Origin: Roseomonas nitratireducens
Lineage (GTDB): Bacteria > Pseudomonadota > Alphaproteobacteria > Acetobacterales > Acetobacteraceae
Length of the DNA stretch: 64,000 nt
Reading direction: 5' to 3'
Assembly: GCF_017813355.1 (NCBI RefSeq)
Contig: NZ_JAGIYZ010000010.1
Span: 1-64,000 of the forward strand
Positions 27,972 through 37,008 of the stretch are shown one piece after another; positions within the stretch are counted from its first letter, which is position 1, and every line of letters begins with the position of its first letter. Position numbers and translations under genes: made by a program. The notes below the pieces were generated by a model. It searched no databases. It worked only from the letters and a program-made list of their open reading frames with translations, and was not told the origin of the DNA.

Positions 27972-29253
27972 GCGCGAGCTCGGCCACCGCGCCGTCGTCC
28001 AGCGCGACCGAGACGATGCGCGCCCCCGCCGTCGCGACAGTGCCGCGCCAGTCGGCGAGCAGCAGGTGCGCAGCACCCGGCAGCACGCTGCGCACCGCGC
28101 CGACCGGCAGCGCCGCGCGCCAGGCGATGCGCCCATCGGCGCCGATCCGCATCAGCCCGAGCGGCTGGCCCGGCGCGCCATGCAGCAGCAGCAGCGCATC
28201 CGGGGCCGGGCGCAGCGGGTCCGGCGTGCCGGCGGTCAGGAAGCCGGCCAGGTGCAGCCCCGTGGCGCCCGGCACCGCGGCCAGGTCGACCAGGCGCTCG
28301 GCCTCCCCGAAGCGGTTCGGCATGTTGGCGGGCCAGTTCGGCGGCGCGGCCGAGGCCATGCGCACCGCGCCGCGCCAGAGCGCCTGCGGCGCGCCCGGCG
28401 GCGACACGGCCGGGGCGATGAAGCCGCGCCCGCGCGGGGCCATCGGCCCGGCGAGCTTCTCGGTCTCGGCGGGCAGGCCGAACCAGGCCGGGCCGATCCG
28501 CGCCTCGTTCAGCCGGAAGGCGGTGGGGCCGCCCTGCCCGGCCTGGGCCGGGGCGTGCAGCGGCGGCAGCGGCCGAGGCGGGGGCTGGTTGGCCAGGCTC
28601 GCCGCGAAGTCCCGCGGGTCGAGCCGCCAGGGCCCGCCCAGCGTCGGCCCCTCGATCACCAGCGCGTCGGCGGTGCGCAGCGCGCCGCGCGCGCGCAGAT
28701 TGGCGAAGACGACCTGCGGGTTGCGCTCGGCCAGCCCGTCCTGGTCGGCCAGCACGCGCCCATCCACCGCCGAGACGGCGCCGAGGCCGCCGAGCCAGAT
28801 CCAGACCGTCGCCCCCTGCTCGGCAATCAGCGCGGCATCGCCGAGCGCGCCGCGCGGGACGGAGGCGAGATGCACCTCGAAGCGCGGCGCGAGCGTCCCG
28901 GCATCCAGCGCGACCAGCTCGATGCGGTCGCGCGGCGCGGGCGCGTCCGGCGGGTCGGTCGCGTCCTGCTCGGCCCGGCGGGCGAGCATGAACAGCACGT
29001 CCGAGGCGCCGACGCGCGCGCGCAGCAGCGGCGGCACCAGCATGCGCGGGCCGAGCCGCTGCGGCGGCGGCGGGCCTTCATCCAGCAGGAACACCGCCCC
29101 GGCGCCGAGCGCGGTGAGCACGGTGAAGCCCGCGACACCGGCGAGCAGCCAGCGCCGCCCGCCGCCGCCCGATGGCGGCGCGGCGATGCGCGCCGCCGCT
29201 TCGCGCGGCGACACGCGGATGGTCGCGTCGTCGTCGGGCGGCCTGCCCCTCAC
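27961..29253 (-). CDS. Membrane-anchored extracytoplasmic protein, possibly beta-propeller (PA2928-like)
   Basis: The 430-residue protein has a short cytoplasmic N-terminus, one membrane helix at about residues 37-57 (WLLAGVAGFTVLTALGAGAVF) and a large exported domain. That domain repeats short strand-turn elements such as RIELVALDAGTLAPRFEVHL, VWIWLGGLGAVSAVDGRVL and LGLMRIGADGRIAWRAALP, which look like propeller blades. It resembles what I know as PA2928 family, but weakly. GTG 29253 overlaps the stop of the Cys-rich gene upstream (GTGA), so translation is coupled with it. Function is unknown. Confidence 0.75.
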   Translation of the reverse strand: MRGRPPDDDATIRVSPREAAARIAAPPSGGGGRRWLLAGVAGFTVLTALGAGAVFLLDEGPPPPQRLGPRMLVPPLLRARVGASDVLFMLARRAEQDATDPPDAPAPRDRIELVALDAGTLAPRFEVHLASVPRGALGDAALIAEQGATVWIWLGGLGAVSAVDGRVLADQDGLAERNPQVVFANLRARGALRTADALVIEGPTLGGPWRLDPRDFAASLANQPPPRPLPPLHAPAQAGQGGPTAFRLNEARIGPAWFGLPAETEKLAGPMAPRGRGFIAPAVSPPGAPQALWRGAVRMASAAPPNWPANMPNRFGEAERLVDLAAVPGATGLHLAGFLTAGTPDPLRPAPDALLLLHGAPGQPLGLMRIGADGRIAWRAALPVGAVRSVLPGAAHLLLADWRGTVATAGARIVSVALDDGAVAELALSA

Positions 29254-29495
29254 CGGCAGGAGCAGGAGCCGCCGACGCCGCCGAAATTGCGCCGGGCGAA
29301 GTTCTCGGCGTCGGAGCGCGTGCTCATCTGCGGGCCCATCTGGCAGAAGGAGGTGCCGCGCGCGATGCGCATCTGGTCCGGGTCGCGGCCCTCGACCGCG
29401 ATGCGCCCGCGGTCGCAATAGACCCAGTAGTTGGCGAGCGCGGTCGCGGGGGCGAGCAGCGCGAGGCCGAGCAGCAGCGCGGGGATGTGCCGCAT
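29250..29495 (-). CDS. Secreted 81-residue Cys-rich protein, tandem paralogue 2
   Basis: A Sec signal peptide (MRHIPALLLGLALLAPATALA) precedes about 60 mature residues: YWVYCDRGRIAVEGRDPDQM, then IARGTSFCQMGPQMS, then FARRNFGGVGGSCSCR. Four cysteines remain after cleavage, enough for two disulfides. It is roughly 60% identical to the gene just upstream, has exactly the same length, and lies seven bases from it. Its stop overlaps the GTG of the propeller-like gene. No known domain is recognised. Confidence 0.8.
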   Translation of the reverse strand: MRHIPALLLGLALLAPATALANYWVYCDRGRIAVEGRDPDQMRIARGTSFCQMGPQMSTRSDAENFARRNFGGVGGSCSCR

Positions 29496-29502
29496 GGCGC
29501 CC

Positions 29503-29748
29503 TCAGCGGCAGGAACAGGGGCGGCCGGCGCCGCCGAAATTGTTCCGCGCGAAATCCTGCGCCGAGGAGAGGAAGCCGAATTTCGGCCCCATCTGGCACA
29601 CGCCCGAACCGCGCGCGATGCGCATCTGGTTCGGGTCGCGGCTGTCCACCTCGATCCGGTTGTTCGCGCAGTACACGTAGTAGTCGGCAAGGGCGGCGGC
29701 CGGCGCGAACAGCACGGCGGCGACGGCGGCGGCGAGCAGCATCCTCAT
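29503..29748 (-). CDS. Secreted 81-residue Cys-rich protein, tandem paralogue 1
   Basis: First gene of a three-gene unit. The signal peptide MRMLLAAAVAAVLFAPAAALA is followed by YYVYCANNRIEVDSRDPNQM, IARGSGVCQMGPKFG and FARNNFGGAGRPCSCR. The shared frame with its neighbour, Y-V-Y-C, RDP(D/N)QMRIARG, CQMGP, NFGG and CSCR, includes all four cysteines. GGAGACCGCCCC before the ATG holds a weak ribosome-binding site. The 242 bases upstream, to the divergent methyltransferase, show no other gene. Confidence 0.8.
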   Translation of the reverse strand: MRMLLAAAVAAVLFAPAAALADYYVYCANNRIEVDSRDPNQMRIARGSGVCQMGPKFGFLSSAQDFARNNFGGAGRPCSCR

Positions 29749-29990
29749 GGGGCGGTCTCCTCTGCCTTTCGGGCCCGGGAAGCATGGCCCCCCGCCTCGC
29801 TCGCACGCAAGTGACCGGCGATACGCGAGGGGGGCCAAAGCGGCGTCGCGCGCGCCATGCCGTGAAGCGTTTCGCAGCGCGGCGGGGGTCCGGCGCGGCC
29901 GCTCGCTGGAACGCGAGGTGACCGCGCGCCAGCCCGCCGCTACGCCCGGGGGCAAGCGCCCTCGCGGCGCGACACGGTCCCGGACTGGCC

Positions 29991-30743
29991 ATGCAGGGCG
30001 ACGGCTTCCTCCACCGCTACCTCCTCAACAATGGCGGCAAGGTGCTGGACAAATGGGTCCACTACCTCGACGTCTACGAGCGCCATATCGGGCCCTATCG
30101 CGGCCGGTCGCCGGTGATGCTCGAGATCGGCGTCTTCGGCGGCGGGTCGCTGGCGATGTGGAAGGCGTATCTCGGCCCCGGCGCGCGGCTGGTCGGCATC
30201 GACATCGACCCCGCCTGCAAGGCGCATGAGGCCGAGGGGATCGAGATCTTCACCGGCAGCCAGGACGACCCGGCGCTGATCGCCGCGGTGCTGGAGAAAT
30301 ACCCCGCCATCGACATCGTGCTCGACGACGGCAGCCACCGGATGGAGCACCTGCGCGCCAGCTTCGAGCTGCTCTATCCGCGCCTGGCGCCGGACGGGCT
30401 GTATCTGCTGGAGGACCTGCACACCTGCTACTGGCCCGAATATGGTGGCGGGCTGCGCGCGGCGGGCAGCTTCATGGAGTTCGTGAAGGACAAGCTCGAC
30501 GAGCTGAACGCGGCGCATGCGCGCGGCGCGGTGGCGATCACCGACTTCACCGCCGCGACGCAGGCGATCTGCGTCTATGACAGCATCGTCGCCTTCGAGC
30601 GCCGCCCGCAGGGCCGGCGCCAGGCGCTGGTGACCGAGCCGATGCGCCGCGGCGAGGCAGGGCTGCGCCAGATGGAGGACACCCAGGCGCTGCGGCGGAT
30701 GGCGATGAAGGCGACGCTGCGCGACATGGGCGGCAAGGGCTGA
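29991..30743 (+). CDS. Class I SAM-dependent methyltransferase (cephalosporin-hydroxylase/CmcI-like)
   Basis: The 250-residue protein has the motif I glycine loop MLEIGVFGGGSLAMWKAYLG near residues 42-61, the acidic strand end VGIDIDP, and VLDDGSHRMEHL, the DDGSH pattern characteristic of the CmcI and rhamnosyl O-methyltransferase group, followed by GLYLLEDLHTCYW. Members act on sugars or small molecules. The C-terminal third is helical and charged. No neighbours indicate the substrate. It ends against fusA at a strong hairpin. Confidence 0.88.
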   Translation: MQGDGFLHRYLLNNGGKVLDKWVHYLDVYERHIGPYRGRSPVMLEIGVFGGGSLAMWKAYLGPGARLVGIDIDPACKAHEAEGIEIFTGSQDDPALIAAVLEKYPAIDIVLDDGSHRMEHLRASFELLYPRLAPDGLYLLEDLHTCYWPEYGGGLRAAGSFMEFVKDKLDELNAAHARGAVAITDFTAATQAICVYDSIVAFERRPQGRRQALVTEPMRRGEAGLRQMEDTQALRRMAMKATLRDMGGKG

Positions 30744-30778
30744 CCGCGCGCCGGAAACGCCGCGCCTGAAACGCGAAC

Positions 30779-30802
30779 GGCGCGGGGGCTTCCCCCCGCG
30801 CC
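30779..30802. terminator. Bidirectional terminator between the methyltransferase gene and fusA
   Basis: GGCGCGGGGG-CTTC-CCCCCGCGCC is a perfect ten-pair hairpin in the 90 bases between two convergent genes. Confidence 0.8.
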
Positions 30803-30833
30803 GCGTCGCTTCACGCCAGGATCGGGCAGGCGA

Positions 30834-32915
30834 TCAGGCGGACTTCGCCATGATCTCGTCGGCCACGTTGCGCGGCACCGGATCGTAGTGGTGGAACTGC
30901 ATGGAGAAGGAGGCGCGCCCCTTCGTCATGCCGCGCAGGTTGGAGATGTAGCCGAACATCTCCTTCAGCGGGACATGCGCGCGGACGATGACCGAGGTGC
31001 CGGCCATGTCCTGGGACTGGATGACGCCGCGGCGGCGGTTGAGGTCGCCGACCACGTCGCCGACATGGTCCTGCGGCGTCGTGACTTCCACGTCCATGAT
31101 CGGCTCGAGGATGACCGGGCCGGCCTTCTTCATGCCTTCGCGGAAGCAGGCCTTGGCGGCGATTTCGAACGCGAGCGCCGAGGAGTCGACGTCGTGGTAC
31201 TTGCCGTCCACCAGGGAGTACTTGAAGTCCACGGTCGGGAAGCCGGCCAGCACGCCGGTGTCGGCCTGCATCTTGATGCCCTTCTCGACCGCCGGGATGT
31301 ATTCCTTCGGCACCGAGCCGCCGACGACGCCGTTCACGAACTCGATGCCCGTGTTCCGCTCCTTCGGCTCGAAGACGATCTTCACCTCGGCGTACTGGCC
31401 CGAGCCACCCGACTGCTTCTTGTGGGTGTAGGTCTCGGTGTGCGGCTTGGTGATCGTCTCGCGGTAGGCGACCTGCGGGGCGCCGATGTTGGCGTCCACG
31501 CCGTATTCGCGCTTCAGGCGATCGACGATGATCTCGAGGTGCAGCTCGCCCATGCCGGAGAGGATGGTCTGGCCCGTCTCCTGGTCCGTGCGCAGGCGCA
31601 GCGAGGGATCCTCGCCGGCCAGCTTCTGCAGGCCGAGCGTCATCTTCTCGACGCCTTCCTTGGTCTTGGGCTCGACGGAGATGTCGATGACCGGCACCGG
31701 GAAGGCCATGCGCTCGAGCACCACGGGGTCCGCCTGGTCGGCGAGCGTGTCGCCCGTGCCGGTGTCCTTCAGGCCCACGAAGGCGGCGATGTCGCCGGCG
31801 GAGACTTCCTTGATCTCCTCGCGCTTGTCGGCGTGCATCTGGAACATGCGGCCGATGCGCTCGCGCTGCCCCTTCGTGGTGTTCATCACCATGTCGCCCT
31901 GCTTGAGGACGCCGCGGTAGACGCGCACGAAGGTCAGGTTGCCGTACTTGTCGTTGATGATCTTGAAGGCGAGGCCGGCGAAGGGCGCGTTCTCGTCGGC
32001 CGGGATCACGCGGCGGTCCGCGGTCTCGTCCTGGCCTTCCTCCGGCGCCACCTTGATGCCCGGGATGTCGACCGGGGAGGGCAGGTAGTCGATCACCGCA
32101 TCCAGCAGCGGCTGCACGCCCTTGTTCTTGAAGGAGGAGCCGCAGACGACCGGGCGGAACTCGCCGCTGATCGTGCCCTTCTTGATGCAGCGCTTCAGCG
32201 TCTCGACCGTGACGTCGCCCTTGTCGAAGTATTCCTCCATCGCCGTCTCGTCGACGCCGACGCAGGTGTCGATCAGGATCTGGCGGTACTCCGCGGCCTT
32301 CTCCTTGAGGTCGGCCGGGATCTCGACCTCGTCGTACTTCGCGCCGAGGTCGTCGCCTTCCCAGACCAGCGCCTTCATCTCGACCAGGTCGACGACGCCC
32401 TTCAGCGTGTCCTCGATCCCGATCGGGATCTGCAGGGCCACCCAGTTGATGCCGAGCTTCTCGGTCAGCGTCGCCGCCGCGCGGAAGAAGTCCGCGCCCG
32501 TGCGGTCGAGCTTGTTGATGTAGATGATGCGCGGGACGTTGTAGCGGTCGGCCAGGCGCCAGTTGGTCTCGGACTGCGGCTGCACGCCGGCCACGCCCTC
32601 GATCACGAACACCGCGCCGTCGAGCACGCGCAGGGACCGGTTCACCTCGATGTTGAAGTCGATGTGGCCGGGCGTGTCGATGACGTTGATGCGGTGGCCC
32701 TTCCACTCCGCCGTCACGGCGGCGGAGGTGATGGTGATGCCGCGCTCGCGCTCCTGCTCCATGTAGTCGGTCGTCGTGGCACCGTCGTGCACTTCGCCGA
32801 TCTTGTGCGACTTGCCGGTGTAATAGAGGATGCGCTCGGTCGTGGTGGTCTTGCCGGCGTCGATATGCGCCGTGATCCCGATGTTACGGATCTTCTCAAG
32901 CGGGGTGCGCGCCAC
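30834..32915 (-). CDS. fusA: Translation elongation factor G
   Basis: EF-G drives ribosomal translocation and recycling with GTP. The 693-residue product has the P-loop [20 protein letters not shown], switch II in [10 protein letters not shown], and the NKLDRTGAD base-recognition motif; domains III-V follow with [17 protein letters not shown] and [11 protein letters not shown] near the end. GTG at 32915 is chosen because GGAGG stands six bases before it and the product starts [14 protein letters not shown] as in close relatives. The gene is here separated from the str operon: no rpsL, rpsG or tuf is adjacent. Confidence 0.97.
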   Translation of the reverse strand: MARTPLEKIRNIGITAHIDAGKTTTTERILYYTGKSHKIGEVHDGATTTDYMEQERERGITITSAAVTAEWKGHRINVIDTPGHIDFNIEVNRSLRVLDGAVFVIEGVAGVQPQSETNWRLADRYNVPRIIYINKLDRTGADFFRAAATLTEKLGINWVALQIPIGIEDTLKGVVDLVEMKALVWEGDDLGAKYDEVEIPADLKEKAAEYRQILIDTCVGVDETAMEEYFDKGDVTVETLKRCIKKGTISGEFRPVVCGSSFKNKGVQPLLDAVIDYLPSPVDIPGIKVAPEEGQDETADRRVIPADENAPFAGLAFKIINDKYGNLTFVRVYRGVLKQGDMVMNTTKGQRERIGRMFQMHADKREEIKEVSAGDIAAFVGLKDTGTGDTLADQADPVVLERMAFPVPVIDISVEPKTKEGVEKMTLGLQKLAGEDPSLRLRTDQETGQTILSGMGELHLEIIVDRLKREYGVDANIGAPQVAYRETITKPHTETYTHKKQSGGSGQYAEVKIVFEPKERNTGIEFVNGVVGGSVPKEYIPAVEKGIKMQADTGVLAGFPTVDFKYSLVDGKYHDVDSSALAFEIAAKACFREGMKKAGPVILEPIMDVEVTTPQDHVGDVVGDLNRRRGVIQSQDMAGTSVIVRAHVPLKEMFGYISNLRGMTKGRASFSMQFHHYDPVPRNVADEIMAKSA

Positions 32916-33133
32916 GATGGGCCTCCATAAGCAGAAACGGGCGCCCGCGCCGGAGCATCGGCTCCGCGCCGCCCGCAAGGGTTCACGCCGGTCAGTTGGT
33001 GGGCGCTATCTGCGACGTCCCGGCCCGCTTTGCAAGCGCGGGATGAGGCGATTCGGCTAAGGGCGGCCGATCGGCACCCCCGGCGACGTTCCGTTGCGGA
33101 CGGGAAACACGAAGCCGGGCTAGGCTTGCCCCC

Positions 33134-34432
33134 ATGCAGCCCGCCACCGTCATCGCCGCCGCCCGCTTCGGCTTCGGCCGCCGGCCGCAGGACCCCGAGC
33201 CGGCGGATCCGCGCGCCTGGCTGGCGGGGCAGGTCGCCGCGCCGGCCCCCGCCCCCGCCCTGCCCGAGGGCCACCCGGCCACGCTGCGCGAGATCTTCGC
33301 CCTGCAGGCCGAGGACAACGAGACGATGCGCGCCGGCCAGGGCCGGCCGCACCAGCAGCGCATCTGGCGCGCCGAGGCCGCCGCGCACCTCGCCCTCGCC
33401 GCGACCGAGGAGGCCGGCTTCCGCGAGAGGCTGGTCCATTTCTGGGCCAACCACTTCACCGTCGGGCGCCAGAAGGTCCCCTACACGGTCGGCCACTTCA
33501 TCCGCGACGCGATCCGCCCCCATGTGACCGGGCGGTTCGAGGCGATGCTGCTCGCCGTCATCCGCCACCCGGCCATGCTCGCCTATCTCGACAACGCGAC
33601 CTCGATCGGGCCAGACAGCCGCGCGGGCCAGCGCAGCGGGCGGGGGCTGAACGAGAACCTGGCGCGCGAGATCCTGGAACTGCACACCGTGACACCCGCC
33701 GCCGGCTACACCCAGGCCGATGTCGGGGCGCTGGCGCGGATCATCACCGGCTGGTCCTTCGCCCCGCAGCGGGAGCCCTTCGGCTTCCTGTTCCGACCCG
33801 CCGCCCACGAACCGGGCGAGAAGCGCCTGCTGGGCCGGACCTTCCCCGAAGGCGAGGCCGGCGGCGTCGAGGCGCTGGCCTTCCTCGCCCGCCACCCGGC
33901 GACGCAGCGGCACCTCGCGACCAAGCTGGCGCGGCATTTCGTCGCGGACACGCCCCCACCCATCGCGGTGCGGCGGATCGAGGCGGCGCTGCGCGACAGC
34001 GGGGGCGACCTGGGGGCGGCCGCCCGCGCCCTGGTCGCGCTGCCGGAAGCCTGGGACCCGCCGCTGTCGAAGCTGCGGCCGCCGACCGACTACGTGCTGG
34101 CCGTGCTGCGCGCCCTGGCCGCGCCGCCGGCGGTGGCGGAACGGGCGGTCGGCACGCTGCAATACCTCGGCCAGCCGGTCTGGAACGCCCGCGCGCCGAT
34201 CGGCTGGCCGGATGCCGCCGCCGAATGGGCCTCGCCCGAGGCCATGCTCCGCCGCGTCGAATGGGCCAATGGCCTTGCCGCGCGCGGGGCGGAACGCGAC
34301 GCGGCGGGGCTCGCCGAGGCGGTGCTCGGCCCCCTCGCCCGGCCCGAGACGCTGCGCGCGGCCGCCCGCGCGGGCTCGGCGCGGGAAGCGCTGACGCTTG
34401 TCGTCACCAGCCCGGAGTTCCACCGGCGATGA
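33134..34432 (+). CDS. DUF1800 domain protein
   Basis: The 432-residue protein matches DUF1800: RFGFGRRPQD at the start, LVHFWANHFTVG, HVTGRFEAMLLAVIRHPAML, LNENLAREILELHTV and the C-terminal LVVTSPEFHRR. No signal peptide is apparent. DUF1800 genes are nearly always paired with DUF1501 genes, as here, with an ATGA overlap at 34429. The role is unknown; pairing suggests the two proteins act together at the envelope. Confidence 0.93.
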   Translation: MQPATVIAAARFGFGRRPQDPEPADPRAWLAGQVAAPAPAPALPEGHPATLREIFALQAEDNETMRAGQGRPHQQRIWRAEAAAHLALAATEEAGFRERLVHFWANHFTVGRQKVPYTVGHFIRDAIRPHVTGRFEAMLLAVIRHPAMLAYLDNATSIGPDSRAGQRSGRGLNENLAREILELHTVTPAAGYTQADVGALARIITGWSFAPQREPFGFLFRPAAHEPGEKRLLGRTFPEGEAGGVEALAFLARHPATQRHLATKLARHFVADTPPPIAVRRIEAALRDSGGDLGAAARALVALPEAWDPPLSKLRPPTDYVLAVLRALAAPPAVAERAVGTLQYLGQPVWNARAPIGWPDAAAEWASPEAMLRRVEWANGLAARGAERDAAGLAEAVLGPLARPETLRAAARAGSAREALTLVVTSPEFHRR

Positions 34433-35745
34433 GCAACCCTTCGCGACCGCCGGCCGGGGATGCACGCGGCATGGTCCGTCCCCGCCGGGATGCCGAGGCC
34501 GCCGGGGCGGGACAGGCGCGCGGCGCAGGTGGCCCCGGACCGGCTGGCGGCGCGCATCTCCCCGCCCTCGGCCGCCGCGCGGCGCTGCTCGGCCTGTCCG
34601 CCGCGCTCGCCTTGCCGCAGGCGCGCGTCGCCTTCGCCCAGGCGCCGGGGGATGCGCGGCTGGTCGTCGTGCTGCTGCGCGGCGGGATGGATGGGCTGCA
34701 TGCCGTGCAGCCCTATGGCGACGCGGCCTTCGCCGGGCTGCGCGGGCCGCTCGCCCTGCCCCAGCCGGGGCAGGAGGGCGGGCTGCTCGACCTCGGCGGC
34801 CATTTCGGCCTGCATCCGCGCCTGGCCGCGCTGCACGCCATGTTCGGCGCGGGGGAGGCGACGATCGTCCACGCCGTCGCCGGCCATTGGCGCACGCGCA
34901 GCCATTTCGACGCGCAGGACCTGCTGGAATCAGGCGCCGACCAGCGGCTTTCCAGCGGCTGGCTGAACCGCGCGCTGGCCGCGATACCCGCGCGGCAGGG
35001 CGCGCAGCCCGCGGGGCTGTCGGTCGGCACCGACATGCCGCTGCTGATGCGCGGCGCGACGCCAGTCGGCAATTTCGCCCCGCGCGGCAGCGCGACGCCG
35101 CCGCCGGACCTTTTCGCGCGCGTGGCCGAACTCAACGCCGCCGACCCGGTGACGGGGCCGGCCATCGCCGAAGGGCTGCGCGTGCGCGGCTACGCCACCG
35201 GCACGCTGGGGGAGGACGCGGCGATCCGCCCCGCCCAGGGCGGCGCCTTCCGGGCGCTGGCGCTGGCCGCGGGGCGGCTGCTGTCCCAGCCCGATGGTCC
35301 GCGCGTCGCGGCCTTCGAACTCTCCGGCTGGGACACCCATGCGCAGCAGGCGAACCGGCTGAACGCGCCGCTGTCGCAGTTGGATGAGGGGCTGGCGGCG
35401 CTGAAGGAATCGCTGGGCACGCATTGGCGGCGCACCGCCGTGCTGGTGGTGACGGAATTCGGCCGCACCGTGCGCGTGAACGGCACGGCGGGGACGGACC
35501 ACGGGACGGGCGGCGTCGCCTTCCTCGTCGGCGGCGCGGTGGCCGGCGGGCGCGTCGCCGGCACCTGGCCGGGGCTGGCCGAGGCGCAGCTGTTCCAGGG
35601 GCGGGATCTCGCGCCGACATCGGACCTGCGATCGCTCGCGAAGGGGTTGCTGCGGGACCATCTGCGCCTGCCCGGCCCGGCGGTCGCGCGCGCCTTCCCC
35701 GGCAGCGAGGCGGTCGCGCCGCAGGGCGGGCTGGTCAGGGTGTGA
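34429..35745 (+). CDS. DUF1501 domain protein, Tat-type signal
   Basis: The 438-residue product begins with a 40-residue polar region, then a twin-arginine-like signal (LGRRAALLGLSAALALPQ) ending near AFAQ. The mature part matches DUF1501: LVVVLLRGGMDGLHAVQPYG, AHAVAGHWRTRSHF-type HAVAGHWRTRSHFDAQD, FELSGWDTHAQQ, VVTEFGRTVRVNGTAGTDHG and GTGGVAFLVGG. The alkaline-phosphatase-like metal residues (GWDTH, DHG) are present, consistent with a distant sulfatase/phosphatase fold. Translation is coupled to the DUF1800 gene by ATGA. Confidence 0.93.
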   Translation: MSNPSRPPAGDARGMVRPRRDAEAAGAGQARGAGGPGPAGGAHLPALGRRAALLGLSAALALPQARVAFAQAPGDARLVVVLLRGGMDGLHAVQPYGDAAFAGLRGPLALPQPGQEGGLLDLGGHFGLHPRLAALHAMFGAGEATIVHAVAGHWRTRSHFDAQDLLESGADQRLSSGWLNRALAAIPARQGAQPAGLSVGTDMPLLMRGATPVGNFAPRGSATPPPDLFARVAELNAADPVTGPAIAEGLRVRGYATGTLGEDAAIRPAQGGAFRALALAAGRLLSQPDGPRVAAFELSGWDTHAQQANRLNAPLSQLDEGLAALKESLGTHWRRTAVLVVTEFGRTVRVNGTAGTDHGTGGVAFLVGGAVAGGRVAGTWPGLAEAQLFQGRDLAPTSDLRSLAKGLLRDHLRLPGPAVARAFPGSEAVAPQGGLVRV

Positions 35746-35811
35746 AGCCGGTCACCGCGCGCCCGCGCGCGGCATGGCAGGCTGCCGGCCGCATGTGATG
35801 GAGAAGCGGCG

Positions 35812-36480
35812 ATGCGACCGGCCTGGGTGAAGCGGCAGATCGACGACTTCGTCGCCGCCTTCTGCGCGCGCGCCACGCTGATCGGCGTGGCGGGCCTCGA
35901 GGAACTCCGCCGCGCCCATCCCGGCGTGCCGGGCTGGCCCGGCGGCGTGAAGGAGGCGATGGGCAACCTCGATGAACCGGAAGGCTTCATCTGGCGGCCC
36001 TTCGCCGGCCAGGGCCTGCCGCAGCTCTGGCTCGCGCCGACGAAGACCGGGTATCGCGCGGCGTTCGAACGCTTCGCGCGCCAGGAACTCGGCGCGGCCG
36101 GGCTCGATGGCGCGGATGTTCAGATCGACCACGTGTTCCCGAAGCGCGCGGGCTCGCTCGGCGGGCTCGGCTATGTCCGGATGCTGGCGATCCCGCCGGA
36201 GTCGAACATGGCGGCGGGACGGACGCTCGAGAAGGTGATGGTCGCGCGGAACGAGGAACTCGGCCCGCGCGGAAAGGCGACGCGGGTCGCCAGCTACTTC
36301 AGCATCGGCAAGGCGACGGGCTTCGACGGCTACGACTCGCTCCCCGACGATACGGGGGCCGGCAACCGCGCGATGGTGGGGGCCCTCATGGCCTATCTGC
36401 GACACTGGGGGCTGCCGGCCGGCGTGCTGACCGCGCTCGACCAGAGGCTAACCGAGGACACCGCCGGGCGACTGCGCTGA
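35812..36480 (+). CDS. Unknown protein with HNH-nuclease-like motif
   Basis: I do not recognise the family of this 222-residue cytoplasmic protein. The region VQIDHVFPKRAG (D106, H107) followed 20-odd residues later by PESNMAAGRTLEK (N132) has the order of an HNH nuclease: DH, P-K, then N and a basic helix. Two Cys pairs for a structural zinc are absent. The N-terminal 90 residues are helical and aromatic-rich, the C-terminus ends with a helix LTALDQRLTEDTAG. It stands alone 66 bases after the DUF1501 gene. A nuclease or toxin role is only a possibility. Confidence 0.65.
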   Translation: MRPAWVKRQIDDFVAAFCARATLIGVAGLEELRRAHPGVPGWPGGVKEAMGNLDEPEGFIWRPFAGQGLPQLWLAPTKTGYRAAFERFARQELGAAGLDGADVQIDHVFPKRAGSLGGLGYVRMLAIPPESNMAAGRTLEKVMVARNEELGPRGKATRVASYFSIGKATGFDGYDSLPDDTGAGNRAMVGALMAYLRHWGLPAGVLTALDQRLTEDTAGRLR

Positions 36481-36509
36481 CGGGCGGCCGCCGCGAGCCT
36501 CATGCCCGG

Positions 36510-36523
36510 CCGGCACGTGCCGG
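36510..36523. terminator. Palindrome in the convergent gap before uraH
   Basis: CCGGCACGTGCCGG is a perfect 14-base palindrome in the 150-base gap between two convergent genes. It may be part of a terminator; there is no T tract. Confidence 0.4.
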
Positions 36524-36630
36524 ACCTCCCTCGGCCGCGCGGGAGCCCTGTTCTCGCGCGCGGCCACCCCGTCATCCGCGCGCGCCATCCTGCCGGCCAG
36601 CGGTCGGTCCCTCCCCCCGGCCCGTAGCCC

Positions 36631-36993
36631 TCACGACCCCCGATAGGTCGTGTAGGACCACGGCGTGCACAGCAACGGCACGTGGTAGTGCCCGCGTCCG
36701 TCGGCGAGCCCGACATTCACGCTGACCACATCGAGGAACAGCGGCTCCGGCGCGATGCCGCGGCCCTGGAAATAGGCGCCGATGTGGAAGCGCAGCTCGT
36801 AGCGCCCGGCGCGGAAGGTGCCGGGCGGCAGCAGCGGGTCGCGCGTGCGGCCATCGGCGTTGGTCACCGTCTCGACCACCTGCGCCGGTTCGGGGTCGAG
36901 CCGCCAGAGCTCGACGCGCACGCCTTCGGCGGGCAGCCCCTGGGCGGTGTTGAGCACGTGGGTGGACAGCGTGCCCGGTCCGTTGCCTGCCAT
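36631..36993 (-). CDS. uraH: 5-hydroxyisourate hydrolase
   Basis: UraH, a transthyretin-related enzyme, hydrolyses 5-hydroxyisourate to OHCU in urate breakdown. The 120-residue product has LSTHVLNTAQGLPAEGVRV at the N-terminus, GRYELRFHIGAYF in the centre, HYHVPLLCTPWSYTTYRGS at the C-terminus, including the diagnostic final YRGS. It starts 15 bases after the puuD stop, so urate oxidation and the next step are co-expressed. The following enzyme, OHCU decarboxylase, is not in the window. Confidence 0.97.
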   Translation of the reverse strand: MAGNGPGTLSTHVLNTAQGLPAEGVRVELWRLDPEPAQVVETVTNADGRTRDPLLPPGTFRAGRYELRFHIGAYFQGRGIAPEPLFLDVVSVNVGLADGRGHYHVPLLCTPWSYTTYRGS

Positions 36994-37008
36994 GGTGTCG
37001 TCCTCCGT

